Assembly: GCF_024448335.1 (NCBI RefSeq)
Contig: NZ_JAMOHM010000002.1
Coordinates: 62,001-126,000, forward strand
DNA: 64,000 nucleotides
Origin: Stutzerimonas frequens
Lineage (GTDB): Bacteria; Pseudomonadota; Gammaproteobacteria; Pseudomonadales; Pseudomonadaceae
Direction: 5' to 3'
Shown here: in pieces, positions 1 to 8,275 of the stretch
Layout of the letters: each line of letters begins with the position of its first letter
Position numbering within the stretch: the stretch's first letter is position 1
The notes under the pieces: model-generated
Database searches by the model: none
The model's input: only the letters and a program-made list of their open reading frames with translations
Told to the model about the DNA's origin: nothing
Translations under genes and position numbers: made by a program

Positions 1-104
1 TCCTCGAACAGCTCGCCGAGGCGCTCCAGGGAGAGCGGCTTGCCGGACGCGAGCAGAAAGGCTTCGAGCAGCGAAGCGAGATCCTTGGGATCGGACAGGT
101 CCAC
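1..104 (-). CDS. scpB: Segregation and condensation protein B (N-terminal part only)
   Basis: Only the first 34 codons are inside the window; the gene continues past the left edge. The start is a GTG whose codon ends at 104, with an AGGAG ribosome binding site six bases upstream (111-115). The visible residues (VDLSDPKDLASLLEAF, then LASGKPLSLERLGELF) match the first winged-helix region of ScpB, the kleisin-associated partner of SMC in chromosome compaction. The gene lies 19 bases downstream of scpA on the same strand, the usual scpA-scpB order, which supports the call although too little sequence is present for a domain assignment. Confidence 0.8.
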   Translation of the reverse strand, partial: MDLSDPKDLASLLEAFLLASGKPLSLERLGELFE

Positions 105-123
105 GGTTGACTCCTGCAAATAT

Positions 124-942
124 CTATTCGGTTCGACTGCGCACATGGATAGGCGCGAAGGGCTCGTTCTGCACCAGCTCGACCAGCGATTCCTTGATCA
201 GCTCGAGTACGGCCATGAAGGTCACCACCACGCCAAGGCGCCCTTCCTCCACATGGAACAGCGCAACGAACGGGACGAAACCACCACCCTTCAGCCGCTC
301 GAGCACCTCGCTCATGCGCTCGCGCGTCGACAGCGCCTCACGGGTCACCTGGTGGCTCTCGAACATGTCGGCACGGCGCAGCACCTCGGCCATGGATACC
401 AGCAGTTCCTCCAGGCTGACATCCGGCAGCAGCTTGCGCGCCCTGGCATCCGGGGCGTCGAGGCGTGGCACCTGCAGGTCGCGACCGACCCGCGGCAGCT
501 CGTCCAGATCCTCGGCGGCGGCCTTGAAGCGCTCGTACTCCTGCAGCCGGCGGATCAGCTCGGCGCGCGGGTCGTCTTCCTCTTCGGCGGCTTCGGCCGA
601 GCGCGGCAACAGCATGCGCGACTTGATCTCGGCGAGCATGGCGGCCATCACCAGGTACTCGGCGGCCAGTTCCAGACGCACCGACTTCATCAGCTCGACG
701 TAGCCCATGTACTGGCGGGTGATTTCCGCCACCGGGATATCGAGGATGTCGATGTTCTGCTTGCGGATCAGATAGAGCAACAGGTCAAGTGGGCCTTCGA
801 ACGCTTCGAGAAAGACTTCCAGCGCATCCGGCGGTATGTACAGGTCCAGCGGCAGCTCGGTCACCGCCTCGCCATAGACCAGCGCCAGGCGCAGCTGCTC
901 GCCGGGCTGAGTCGATTCGGGGCTCTGGAGTTCGGTCTGCAT
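124..942 (-). CDS. scpA: Segregation and condensation protein A (kleisin)
   Basis: 272 residues, a normal length for ScpA. ScpA is the kleisin subunit that bridges SMC heads and works with ScpB in chromosome condensation and segregation. The N-terminal kleisin signature is clear around residues 40-75 (FEGPLDLLLYLIRKQNIDI, then a DIPVAEIT segment), followed by a helix with LAAEYLVMAAMLAEIKSRML. An acidic linker (AEEEDDP) precedes the middle helical region, and the C-terminal part ends in a winged-helix-like segment. It has about 40 extra N-terminal residues before the kleisin core. It is the middle gene of a leftward trpS-scpA-scpB run, 27 bases after trpS. Confidence 0.95.
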   Translation of the reverse strand: MQTELQSPESTQPGEQLRLALVYGEAVTELPLDLYIPPDALEVFLEAFEGPLDLLLYLIRKQNIDILDIPVAEITRQYMGYVELMKSVRLELAAEYLVMAAMLAEIKSRMLLPRSAEAAEEEDDPRAELIRRLQEYERFKAAAEDLDELPRVGRDLQVPRLDAPDARARKLLPDVSLEELLVSMAEVLRRADMFESHQVTREALSTRERMSEVLERLKGGGFVPFVALFHVEEGRLGVVVTFMAVLELIKESLVELVQNEPFAPIHVRSRTE

Positions 943-969
943 GGTCTTCCTCGAAGCTGCGCGGGCGCG

Positions 970-2184
970 TCAGCGGTAATTCAGGCCCATCGCCTGACGC
1001 ACGTCGATCAGCGTCTCGCGGGCTTCGTCGCGTGCGTGCTCCGCCCCCTCGGCGAGGATGCTGCGCACCAGATCCGGATTCTGCTCGTAATCCAACGCGC
1101 GTTCCTGCAGCGGCGCCAGGTCCGCCTTGATCGAATCGATCAGCGGCGCCTTGCATTCCAGGCAGCCGATGCCGGCGCTGCGACAGCCCTGCTCGGCCCA
1201 CTGGCACACCGCCTCCTCGGAATGCGCCTGATGCATCTGCCACACCGGGCAGCGCGTCGGCTCACCGGGGTCGCTACGATGTACGCGCGCCGGGTCGGTG
1301 GGCATGCGGCGGATTTTCTCCTCGATCTCGTTCGGCGTGTCGCGCAGATAGATCGCATTGCTGTTGGATTTGGCCATCTTGCCGCCGTCGAGCCCGGACA
1401 GCTTCGGTGACTCGCCAAGCAGTGCCTGCGGCTCCGGCAACAGCAGCTTGCCGCAGCCTTCCAGGTAGCCGAACAACCGCTCCTGGTCGCCGATGGTGAT
1501 GGTCTGTTGCTCCTTGATCAGCGCACGGGCAGTGTTCAGCGCCTCGACGTCGCCCTGCTCCTGATAGCTCTTGCGCAGGCTGACGTAGAGCTTGGAGGTC
1601 TTCTTGCCGAGCTTGCGGATCGCCGCTTCGGCCTTGTCCTCGAAATCCGCTTCGCGCCCATAGAGGTGATTGAAGCGCCGCGCCACGTCGCGGGCGAATT
1701 CGATATGCGGCAGCTGGTCTGCTCCCACCGGCACCAGCCCGGCACGGTAGAGCAGGATGTCGGCCGCCTGCAGCAGCGGGTAGCCGAGAAAGCCATAGGT
1801 GTCCAGGTTCTTGTCCTGCAGGCTCTGTTGCAGCTCCTTGTAGGACGGCACCCGCTCCAGCCAACCCAGCGGGCAGATCATCGACAGCAAGAGATGCAGC
1901 TCGGCGTGCTCGGGAACCTGGGACTGGATGAACAGCGTCGCCGAACTCGGACTGACCCCGGCCGCCAACCAATCCACCGCCATGTCCATCACGTTCTGCG
2001 AGATTTCGCCGGAGCATTCGTAGTCGGTGGTCAGCGCGTGCCAGTCAACGATACAGAAGAAGCACTCGTACTCGTGCTGCAGCCTGACCCAGTTCTTCAA
2101 TACACCGTGGTAGTGACCGAGGTGAAGTCGGCCCGTGGGACGCATGCCGGAAACCACGCGCCGCTGTGAATCCATGGAGCTCAA
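970..2184 (-). CDS. trpS: Tryptophanyl-tRNA synthetase
   Basis: Charges tRNA-Trp with tryptophan in the cytoplasm. It is a class I synthetase: the HIGH-type motif appears as HLGHYHG near residue 21 and the KMSKS loop as KMAKSNSNAIYL near 270. At 404 residues it is longer than the compact 330-residue bacterial form, with an insertion in the middle (KKTSKLYVSLRKSYQEQ). The start is probably TTG at 2184, because an AAGGA sits seven bases upstream of it; the in-frame ATG at 2175 would be 16 bases from that site. The extended C-terminal region contains a CLECK motif. The gene leads the scpA-scpB pair on the same strand. Confidence 0.95.
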   Translation of the reverse strand: MSSMDSQRRVVSGMRPTGRLHLGHYHGVLKNWVRLQHEYECFFCIVDWHALTTDYECSGEISQNVMDMAVDWLAAGVSPSSATLFIQSQVPEHAELHLLLSMICPLGWLERVPSYKELQQSLQDKNLDTYGFLGYPLLQAADILLYRAGLVPVGADQLPHIEFARDVARRFNHLYGREADFEDKAEAAIRKLGKKTSKLYVSLRKSYQEQGDVEALNTARALIKEQQTITIGDQERLFGYLEGCGKLLLPEPQALLGESPKLSGLDGGKMAKSNSNAIYLRDTPNEIEEKIRRMPTDPARVHRSDPGEPTRCPVWQMHQAHSEEAVCQWAEQGCRSAGIGCLECKAPLIDSIKADLAPLQERALDYEQNPDLVRSILAEGAEHARDEARETLIDVRQAMGLNYR

Positions 2185-2307
2185 AAGGGTGTCCTTGGTT
2201 AATTGGCTTGCTTGGTAAGTTCAGTTGGTCAACGTTGGCATCCGAACTTGGCTCAACCCACTCACCGCACAGGCCGGATGTTGTACGGGCTCACTCGCCA
2301 TCCAGGC

Positions 2308-2931
2308 TCAGGCCATGAAGGGTTCGGGATCGCCGCAGCCGACCCGCACCACCTCGGGCTGGTCATCGACCAGGCTGATTACGGTCGAGGCCTCCAGACC
2401 ACCGTACCCGCCATCGATGATCAGGTCTACCTGATGCTCCAGCGCGTCGCGCATCTCGTACGGATCGCTCATTGGCAGCTCTTCGCCCGGCAGGATCAGG
2501 CTAACGCTCATCAACGGCTCACCGAGTTCCTCCAGCAGCGCCTGGGCGATCGGCTGCGCGGGCACACGCAGGCCGATGGTGCGGCGCTTGGGATGCAGCA
2601 ACATGCGCGGCACTTCGCGGGTGGCCGACAGGATGATCGTGTAGGGCCCGGGCAGATGCGCCTTGAGCAGGCGGAAGGCAGCGGTATCGACCTTGGCGAA
2701 CAGGCCCAGCTGCGACAGGTCGCGGCAGGCCAGGGTGAAGTTGTGCTTGTCGTCGAGCTGGCGCAGCCGGCGGATGCGCTCGATGCCGGCCTTGTTGCCC
2801 ATCGAACAACCGATGGCGTAACTGGAATCGGTGGGATACACCACCACCCCGCCCTTGCGGATGATCTCCACGGCCTGCTTGATCAGGCGTGGCTGCGGGT
2901 TGTCCGGATGGATCTGAAAGAACTGGCTCAT
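2308..2931 (-). CDS. YciO/Sua5-type L-threonylcarbamoyladenylate synthase family protein
   Basis: 207 residues belonging to the YrdC/YciO/Sua5 family (PF01300), whose best-known members make threonylcarbamoyl-AMP for tRNA t6A modification. Visible signatures are GGVVVYPTDSSYAIGC near residues 25-40 and PGPYTIILSATREVP near 105-120. The open frame extends further upstream, but MSQFFQIHPDN is the family-typical N-terminus and has GGGAG five bases upstream. The subgroup beside rnm is usually called YciO; whether it makes t6A or has another role cannot be read from sequence. It starts 13 bases after the rnm stop, suggesting co-transcription. Confidence 0.9.
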   Translation of the reverse strand: MSQFFQIHPDNPQPRLIKQAVEIIRKGGVVVYPTDSSYAIGCSMGNKAGIERIRRLRQLDDKHNFTLACRDLSQLGLFAKVDTAAFRLLKAHLPGPYTIILSATREVPRMLLHPKRRTIGLRVPAQPIAQALLEELGEPLMSVSLILPGEELPMSDPYEMRDALEHQVDLIIDGGYGGLEASTVISLVDDQPEVVRVGCGDPEPFMA

Positions 2932-2944
2932 GGGAACTCCCTGT

Positions 2945-3811
2945 TCAGCTGGCAGCAGGTAGGCGGCGCTCATGGTCGAAATGTCTCCAGAGTGGTGACA
3001 GATCCTCCGGCAGGTTGCGGTACAGCCCCAACTCGGACCAGTCGCCCGGCGCATGGAAGTCGCTGCCCACGGTGGCCATCAGGCCGAACTCGCGCGCCAG
3101 GATCGACAATCCGCCAACCTGCTCCAGCGGCTGCATGCCATTGACCACCTCCAGCGCATGACCGCCGGCCTGGGCGAAGTCGATCACCAACCGACGCCGC
3201 TTGCTGCGGGTGAAGTCGTATTGCCACGGGTGCGCCAGGCTGATCCAGGCGCCCGCCTCGCGCAAGGTCCGAACCGTCTGCTCGAGGCTCGGCCAATGCT
3301 GCTTGACGTCGCCGAGCTTGCCCGAGCCGAGCCACTTGCGAAACGCTTCGGCACGGTCGCGCACATGGCCGGCACGCACCAGAAACTCCGCAAAATGTGG
3401 GCGGGCCGGCGCGTTGCCGCTGTCACCCAGCTCCTGCTGGATCGCCCGAGCGCCTTCCAAAGCGCCCGGCATGTCCTTCGCTTCGAGCCGTTGAGCAATC
3501 TGCTCGGCCCGGCGCCAGCGCCCTTCGTGCAGCTGCGCGATCGCCTGCTGCAGTGCCGGCGCATCGGTGGTAAACCCATAGCCCAATACATGAATGGTAG
3601 CCCCGTTCCACAGGCACGAGAGCTCGATGCCATTGACCAGCTGCATACCCAGCGCCTGCGCGGCAGTCCGCGCCTCGGCGAGGCCGTCGACGGTGTCGTG
3701 GTCGGTGAGCGCCAGCAGCTGGACGCCGCGCCCGTGGGCGCGCTCCACCAGCTTGGCGGGCGCCAGCACGCCATCGGAGGCGGTGCTGTGGCAATGCAGA
3801 TCGACGATCAT
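2945..3811 (-). CDS. rnm: PHP-domain 5'-3' exonuclease RNase AM (YciV/Rnm)
   Basis: 288 residues with an N-terminal PHP metal-binding domain. The first motif is DLHCHSTASDG at residues 4-14, then LTDHDTVDGL, a central insertion, and late motifs SLAHPWQYDF and TVGSDFHAPG that complete the metal site. E. coli YciV (RNase AM) is a 293-residue homologue that trims 5' ends of rRNAs; its order beside yciO is the same. I start at ATG 3811, preceded by GGAG eleven bases upstream; an in-frame GTG four codons earlier overlaps that site and is less likely. Confidence 0.88.
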   Translation of the reverse strand: MIVDLHCHSTASDGVLAPAKLVERAHGRGVQLLALTDHDTVDGLAEARTAAQALGMQLVNGIELSCLWNGATIHVLGYGFTTDAPALQQAIAQLHEGRWRRAEQIAQRLEAKDMPGALEGARAIQQELGDSGNAPARPHFAEFLVRAGHVRDRAEAFRKWLGSGKLGDVKQHWPSLEQTVRTLREAGAWISLAHPWQYDFTRSKRRRLVIDFAQAGGHALEVVNGMQPLEQVGGLSILAREFGLMATVGSDFHAPGDWSELGLYRNLPEDLSPLWRHFDHERRLPAAS

Positions 3812-4033
3812 CAGGTAACGCACTCCAGTGAGGTGCTGGCACCTCGAAAAAAACTGTCCGAAAACCCAGCTCGAGCAAGACAGAGCGGGCGAACGGCTGG
3901 CTAGTCTAACGCCGCGCCGGGGCTTTGGCTCGCGCCAACGGTGCCCGCCGCGGCAAACCTTCTGCTTCGACAGCCGATGGCGCTTGCCGTGCGATGCCTC
4001 GTAGGTCTCGGCAGTTTCCCGCCAGGCGCCGTT

Positions 4034-4042
4034 TGCTATGAT
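4034..4042 (+). promoter_or_regulatory. Likely extended -10 promoter element upstream of yciI
   Basis: Within the 343-base gap between the divergent rnm and yciI genes the sequence TGCTATGAT fits an extended -10 element (TGn-TATGAT, hexamer 4037-4042). A loose -35 candidate, TTTCCC, lies 16 bases upstream. The predicted leader is about 105 bases. I saw no gene or clear RNA in the rest of the gap (3812-4154). Confidence 0.45.
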
Positions 4043-4154
4043 GCCGCGCTGCCGGCCTGCGGACGTCAACGCCGGGCCCGGCACACGCCCGCGCTGCCCG
4101 GCGTGGATGCAAATTTCCCTTTACCGCCGCAACCCACGCGAACGAGGAACGACC

Positions 4155-4454
4155 ATGCTGTACGCCGTTATCGCCACCGACGCACCGAACTCCCTGCAGG
4201 ACCGCCTCGCCACCCGTCCGGCCCACTTGGCGCGTCTGGAACAGCTGAAGAACGAGGGCCGCCTGGTGCTCGCCGGCCCGCACCCTGCGATCGACAGCAA
4301 CGACCCGGGCGAAGCCGGTTTCAGCGGCAGCCTGGTGGTCGCCGAGTTCGATTCGCTGGAAGCCGCGCAGCAGTGGGCGGACGCCGATCCATACAAGGCC
4401 GCCGGCGTTTACGTGAATGTGGTGGTCAAGCCCTTCAAGAAAGTGCTGCCCTGA
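4155..4454 (+). CDS. yciI: YciI family protein
   Basis: 99 residues, the standard size for YciI, a small ferredoxin-like-fold cytoplasmic protein related to muconolactone isomerase. The conserved His/Asp pair is visible as Asp9 (VIATDAP) and His24 (RPAHLARL), followed by the [12 protein letters not shown] segment and the C-terminal [14 protein letters not shown] strand. The molecular function of YciI is not established; homologues have weak hydrolase or isomerase-like activity. The start ATG has AGGAAC just upstream. It precedes a small membrane-protein gene and cpxR. Confidence 0.9.
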   Translation: MLYAVIATDAPNSLQDRLATRPAHLARLEQLKNEGRLVLAGPHPAIDSNDPGEAGFSGSLVVAEFDSLEAAQQWADADPYKAAGVYVNVVVKPFKKVLP

Positions 4455-4527
4455 GCCGACACAGCGGGGATAGCGAATCCGCCCGGCCGTTGGGCTTCCA
4501 CGGCCTCGTAAGGAAATAGGAGTTCCG

Positions 4528-4914
4528 ATGCGTCAACGACCGCTTTCCCTGCTGCTTGCCCTGATCCTGCTGGCGCCAGCGCTGCAGGCTGAAGAAGTGC
4601 CAACCGAGCCCGCGCCTCCGGTTCTGGAAACCACCGAGCCCGACGAGTCCGCGCCGGCCGAGGCGCAGCAAACCGACCCCGCTCCCCAGGCGGCACGCCT
4701 GGCCAGCGATACCACCGAAGCACTGCTGCTGCGCCTGCGCGAGGAAAACCGCCGACTGCGCATGCAGCTGCAGGCCGAGCAGTCGAAGGTTCTGCCGGCG
4801 CTGCTGAACGAGCAGCAGCAATGGTTCGCAGTAGGTGGAGCCGTCGGTGTCAGCAGTTTCGTTCTGGGTCTGCTGGTGACGCGCAGCCGGCGTCGGCGCC
4901 AGTGGCTCAACTGA
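4528..4914 (+). CDS. Small secreted/anchored protein with coiled coil and C-terminal membrane helix
   Basis: 128 residues of unknown function. The N-terminus is a signal peptide (RQRPLSLLLALILLAPALQA), followed by about 40 Pro/Glu/Ala-rich residues and a short coiled-coil segment (LLLRLREENRRLRMQLQAEQ). A single transmembrane helix (FAVGGAVGVSSFVLGLLV) and an Arg-rich cytoplasmic tail (RSRRRRQW) end the protein. The overall plan resembles the C-terminal half of YgiM-type proteins, without the SH3 domain. Its stop is 12 bases before cpxR, so it may be co-expressed with the Cpx system. I do not assign a function. Confidence 0.75.
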   Translation: MRQRPLSLLLALILLAPALQAEEVPTEPAPPVLETTEPDESAPAEAQQTDPAPQAARLASDTTEALLLRLREENRRLRMQLQAEQSKVLPALLNEQQQWFAVGGAVGVSSFVLGLLVTRSRRRRQWLN

Positions 4915-4926
4915 GTACAGGCAAAC

Positions 4927-5604
4927 ATGAGCGAATTACTGCTTATCGATGACGACCAGGAACTGTGCGAGCTGCTGATCAGCTGGCTCGCACAGGAGGG
5001 CTTCGTCGCCCGCGCCTGCCATGACGGGCAGAGCGCGAAGCAGGCGTTGGCGCAGCACCAGCCCGCCGCGGTGGTGCTGGACGTGATGCTGCCGGACGGC
5101 AGCGGTCTCGAATTGCTCAAGCAGCTGCGTAGCGAACATCCGGAACTGCCGGTACTGATGCTTTCCGGCCGGGGCGAACCGCTGGACCGTATCCTCGGAC
5201 TCGAGCTCGGTGCCGACGACTATCTGGCCAAGCCCTGCGACCCGCGCGAACTGACTGCGCGCCTGCGCGCCGTGCTGCGCCGCAGCCAACCGGCGGCGCA
5301 GCCCAGCCAACTCGAGCTTGGCGACCTCAGCTACAGCCCAGCCCGCGGCGTTGCCAACATCGGAGGGCATGACATCAGTCTGACGCTGTCCGAGGGCCGC
5401 ATCCTCGAGGCGCTGCTGGCCCAGGCCGGCGAGCCGATCGACAAGCAGGCCCTTGCCCAGCACGCCTTGGGTCGCAAGCTCACTCTCTACGATCGCAGCC
5501 TGGACATGCATGTCAGCAACCTGCGGCGCAAGCTGGGCCCACACGCCGACGGGCGCCCGCGGATCGTTGCCCTGCGCAGCCGTGGCTATCTTTACTCGGC
5601 CTGA
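4927..5604 (+). CDS. cpxR: OmpR-family response regulator, CpxR-like
   Basis: 225 residues: an N-terminal receiver domain with acidic pocket (LLIDDDQEL), phosphoacceptor Asp52 in VVLDVMLPDGSG and conserved Lys in YLAKPCDPREL. A C-terminal winged-helix DNA-binding domain follows (SLTLSEGRILEALL, YDRSLDMHVSNLRRKLG, LRSRGYLYSA). The neighbouring Spy/CpxP protein and sensor kinase support a Cpx-type envelope-stress role. The CpxR name rests on this context plus a CpxR-box-like repeat just downstream; an RstA-like specificity is the main alternative. Confidence 0.85.
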   Translation: MSELLLIDDDQELCELLISWLAQEGFVARACHDGQSAKQALAQHQPAAVVLDVMLPDGSGLELLKQLRSEHPELPVLMLSGRGEPLDRILGLELGADDYLAKPCDPRELTARLRAVLRRSQPAAQPSQLELGDLSYSPARGVANIGGHDISLTLSEGRILEALLAQAGEPIDKQALAQHALGRKLTLYDRSLDMHVSNLRRKLGPHADGRPRIVALRSRGYLYSA

Positions 5605-5623
5605 TCGGCATCGGCTGATCGTC

Positions 5624-5639
5624 TTTACCGAGGCTTTAC
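5624..5639 (-). promoter_or_regulatory. CpxR-box-like direct repeat upstream of the Spy/CpxP gene
   Basis: Two TTTAC pentamers at 5624-5628 and 5635-5639 are separated by six bases. Read on the minus strand they are GTAAA-N6-GTAAA, the form of the known CpxR box, with an 11-base period of about one helical turn. The repeat lies between the cpxR stop and the chaperone gene, 17 bases upstream of a TTGACC (5656-5661) that could serve as a -35. I see no good -10 element at the right distance, consistent with an activator-dependent promoter. Confidence 0.6.
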
Positions 5640-5762
5640 CCAGGCCTGACCGCCCTTGACCTTGCGCTACGTAGACTGAACTCATCCGGTCACCGAACAG
5701 CCACCAGCTTCTTCAATACCGCTGCGGCACGACCGGTTTCCCGACATAGGAGAGTTTCCATC

Positions 5763-6176
5763 ATGCGCAAGTCAGTCGTAGCCCTGTTCATCGCCACCGC
5801 CCTGCCCGCCCTCGCCTTCGCCATGCCCGGCGGTATGCACGACGGCCCCCATGGCGGCAAAAGAGCCCCGCACATGTTCCAGGACCTGGACCTGACCAGG
5901 GAACAGCAGCGCGAAATGCGCAAGCTGATGGGCGAACAGATGAAGCAGCGCCAGGCGATCACCCAGCGATACCTCGACAAACTGCCGGAAGCCGAGCGTC
6001 AGGCCATGCAGAAGGATCTGGACGCCAGCCGCGAAAAGACCCACCAGAGCATGCGCGCGCTGCTCAAACCGGAACAGCAGAAAGCCTTCGATGAAGGCCT
6101 GAAGAAAATGGAAGACAAGCGCGCCGAACGCGCCGAGTTCCTCAAATGGAAGGCCGAGCGCGATCAGAAGAACTGA
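5763..6176 (+). CDS. Periplasmic Spy/CpxP family chaperone
   Basis: 137 residues. A signal peptide (MRKSVVALFIATALPALAFA) is followed by a His/Gly-rich stretch and then a helical domain with LTxxQ-type repeats: LDLTREQQREMRKLM near residue 43 and LLKPEQQKAFDEGL near 100. Spy and CpxP are periplasmic helical proteins; Spy is a chaperone, and CpxP damps the CpxA sensor. Its position between a CpxR-like regulator and a CpxA-like kinase supports a feedback role. The charged Lys/Glu/Arg C-terminus is typical. A strong hairpin follows the gene. Confidence 0.88.
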   Translation: MRKSVVALFIATALPALAFAMPGGMHDGPHGGKRAPHMFQDLDLTREQQREMRKLMGEQMKQRQAITQRYLDKLPEAERQAMQKDLDASREKTHQSMRALLKPEQQKAFDEGLKKMEDKRAERAEFLKWKAERDQKN

Positions 6177-6196
6177 TCCGCGGTCCATTGAAGCCC

Positions 6197-6248
6197 GCCC
6201 GGCAGTTTCTGCCCATCAATCAAAAGTGATGGGCGGAAACTGCCGGGC
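6197..6248 (+). terminator. Long hairpin between the Spy/CpxP gene and cpxA
   Basis: A 22-base arm (6197-6218) pairs with 6227-6248 across an 8-base loop, with one G-U wobble and otherwise perfect pairing. Only a short run of three T follows. It ends 20 bases before the cpxA start, so it could be a partial terminator that lowers kinase expression relative to chaperone, or an mRNA-stabilising structure. Confidence 0.65.
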
Positions 6249-6268
6249 TTTCGCCGTGGAGAGACCCG

Positions 6269-7627
6269 GTGCGATCACTGTTCTGGCGCATATTCGCAAC
6301 CTTCTGGCTGGCCATTGCCCTGGTCGCCGGCCTGGCGATGCTGCTCGGCCACGCGTTGAACCAGGATGCCTGGATTCTAAGCCGCCACCCGGGCTTGCAG
6401 GGCCTGGCCGAGACCTGGACCGAAGTCTACGAACGACAGGGCCCGCAGGCCGCACAGCGGCTGCTCGAGCAGCACCGCCATCGCGCGCGGGTCGATGTGC
6501 AGGTGTTGGCGGAGAATGGCCAGCCGATCATCCGTGGCACCTTTCCGGCCCGGGCTGCGGCCTTCGAGGCCCGTCATCAGAACCGTGACCGACAGCTGCC
6601 CTGGCGACGCCTGACGGCCGACTATACGAGCCCAACCAGCGGCGAAACCTACCTGTTCATCTACCGCATCCCGCATCCGGAATTGCAGGCCTGGCATCGT
6701 GGCAGCCTGGCCTGGCCGCTCAGCGCACTGGGCATCGCACTGGTGGTACTGACAGGTTTCAGTCTGCTGCTGACGCTCTCCATCACCCGTCCGCTGGATC
6801 GCCTGCGCCGGGCGGTACACGACCTTGGCCAGACGACCTATCAGCAGCAATCCTTGGCTCGGCTGGCCAAACGCCGCGACGAACTCGGCGTGCTGGCCAG
6901 CGATTTCAACCGCATGGGTGCGCGCCTGCAGGCGCTGATCGGCAGCCAGCGCCAGCTGCTGCGCGACGTGTCCCACGAGCTTCGCTCGCCACTGGCGCGG
7001 CTGCGCATTGCCCTGGGACTGGCCGAACGCGCCACCCCGAGCGAACGCGAGGTGATCTGGCCACGTCTGGCCAAGGAATGTGACCGGCTGGAAGCATTGA
7101 TCAGCGAGATTCTCGAACTCTCACGCCTGGATGCCGAGCCAGGTGCAGCAAGCGCCATCGACCTGCCCGAAATGTTCGAGCAATTGAAGGACAACGCCCG
7201 AATCATTGCCCCGGCGCAACGCATCGACAGTCGTGTCGAGCCCGGCGTCTCGTACACCGGCTGGCCGGATATGCTCGAGCGTGCGCTGGACAATCTGCTG
7301 CGCAATGCCCTGCGCTTCAATCCCGAGGGGGAGCCGGTAGAGCTTTGCGCGCAGCGCGACGGTATGAATCTGGTGATCAGCATTCGCGACCATGGCCCCG
7401 GTGTCGCTAACGAGCATCTGTCCCAGCTTAGCGAACCCTTCTTTCGCGCTCCGGGCCAGACCGCGGCCGGGCATGGCCTTGGACTGGCCATCGCCAGGCG
7501 CGCTGCCGAGCGCCACGGCGGCCGCCTGCAACTGGCCAATCACCCCGACGGCGGCTTCGTCGCCAGCCTGCATCTACCGCTGACTGGCGTGGCGAGCAGG
7601 ACTTCAGAGGACCTGGCGTCTCACTGA
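6269..7627 (+). CDS. cpxA: Sensor histidine kinase, CpxA-like
   Basis: 452 residues. Layout: first transmembrane helix (FWRIFATFWLAIALVAGLAM), a periplasmic domain of roughly 120 residues, a second helix (LSALGIALVVLTGFSLLLTL), a HAMP linker, a dimerisation domain with phosphorylated His236 in DVSHELRSPLARL, and an ATPase domain with N box (LDNLLRNALRFNPEG), G1 (IRDHGPGV) and G2 (GHGLGLAIARR). It probably phosphorylates the CpxR-like regulator encoded two genes upstream. The start is GTG with GGAGA six bases upstream. Its stop overlaps the convergent nitroreductase gene by seven bases. Confidence 0.88.
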   Translation: MRSLFWRIFATFWLAIALVAGLAMLLGHALNQDAWILSRHPGLQGLAETWTEVYERQGPQAAQRLLEQHRHRARVDVQVLAENGQPIIRGTFPARAAAFEARHQNRDRQLPWRRLTADYTSPTSGETYLFIYRIPHPELQAWHRGSLAWPLSALGIALVVLTGFSLLLTLSITRPLDRLRRAVHDLGQTTYQQQSLARLAKRRDELGVLASDFNRMGARLQALIGSQRQLLRDVSHELRSPLARLRIALGLAERATPSEREVIWPRLAKECDRLEALISEILELSRLDAEPGAASAIDLPEMFEQLKDNARIIAPAQRIDSRVEPGVSYTGWPDMLERALDNLLRNALRFNPEGEPVELCAQRDGMNLVISIRDHGPGVANEHLSQLSEPFFRAPGQTAAGHGLGLAIARRAAERHGGRLQLANHPDGGFVASLHLPLTGVASRTSEDLASH

Positions 7628-8184
7628 CCGGTCCAACGCTGGACGAACTCTTCGGGTGCGAGAACCGGCGCGCTGCGCACGCGCCCTTCCGGTGTACCCA
7701 GATAGAGGAAGCCCAGCAGGCGCTCCTGCTCGGTCAACCCGAGCCCCTCGAGCACCCGCGGATCGTAGGAAAACTCCCCGGTGCGCCACACCGCTCCGAT
7801 GCCCTGGGCATGCGCGGCGAGCAGCAGACCATGCGCCGCGCAGCCGGCAGCGAGTACCTGCTCGCCTTCAGGCACCTTTGGATGCGGCTTCACGCTGGCG
7901 ATCACCAGCACCAGCATCGGTGCTCGCAACGGCATGTTGCGCGCTTTCTGCAGCGCCTCCTCGGCAGCATCGACATTACGCACACGCAGGGCCTCGGCAA
8001 ACAGCTCGCCGAGCTTGTGGCGGGCATCACCTTCGATGATCAGGAAGCGCCACGGGTGCAGTTGACCATGGTCCGGAGCGCGCAGTCCGGCACGGAACAT
8101 CAGGTCGAGCTGGTCGGCGGTGGGGGCCGGTTCGCACAGGCGGGTGACCGAAACGCGGTTGAGCAGCAGATCCAGAGCGTCCAT
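7621..8184 (-). CDS. ydjA: YdjA-type nitroreductase family protein
   Basis: 187 residues, the length of compact FMN-dependent nitroreductases of the YdjA group. N-terminal signatures VSVTRLCEPAPT and RAPDHGQLHPWRFLIIEG (FMN-phosphate and flavin ring contacts) are followed by AAGCAAHGLLLAAHAQGIGAVWRTG in the middle and LGFLYLGTPEG near the C-terminus. The physiological substrate of YdjA is unknown; such enzymes reduce nitroaromatics and quinones with NAD(P)H. It lies downstream of a cysteine-cluster protein gene on the same strand, with a 91-base gap. Confidence 0.88.
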   Translation of the reverse strand: MDALDLLLNRVSVTRLCEPAPTADQLDLMFRAGLRAPDHGQLHPWRFLIIEGDARHKLGELFAEALRVRNVDAAEEALQKARNMPLRAPMLVLVIASVKPHPKVPEGEQVLAAGCAAHGLLLAAHAQGIGAVWRTGEFSYDPRVLEGLGLTEQERLLGFLYLGTPEGRVRSAPVLAPEEFVQRWTGQ

Positions 8185-8275
8185 CCATTACCTCCTAAGG
8201 CGGTCGGACATTCTAGAGGCAGTTGCCGCCTTGTCGCGAGTGATGGCTGGCCGACAGTTCAGTCGATCTCCCGAT

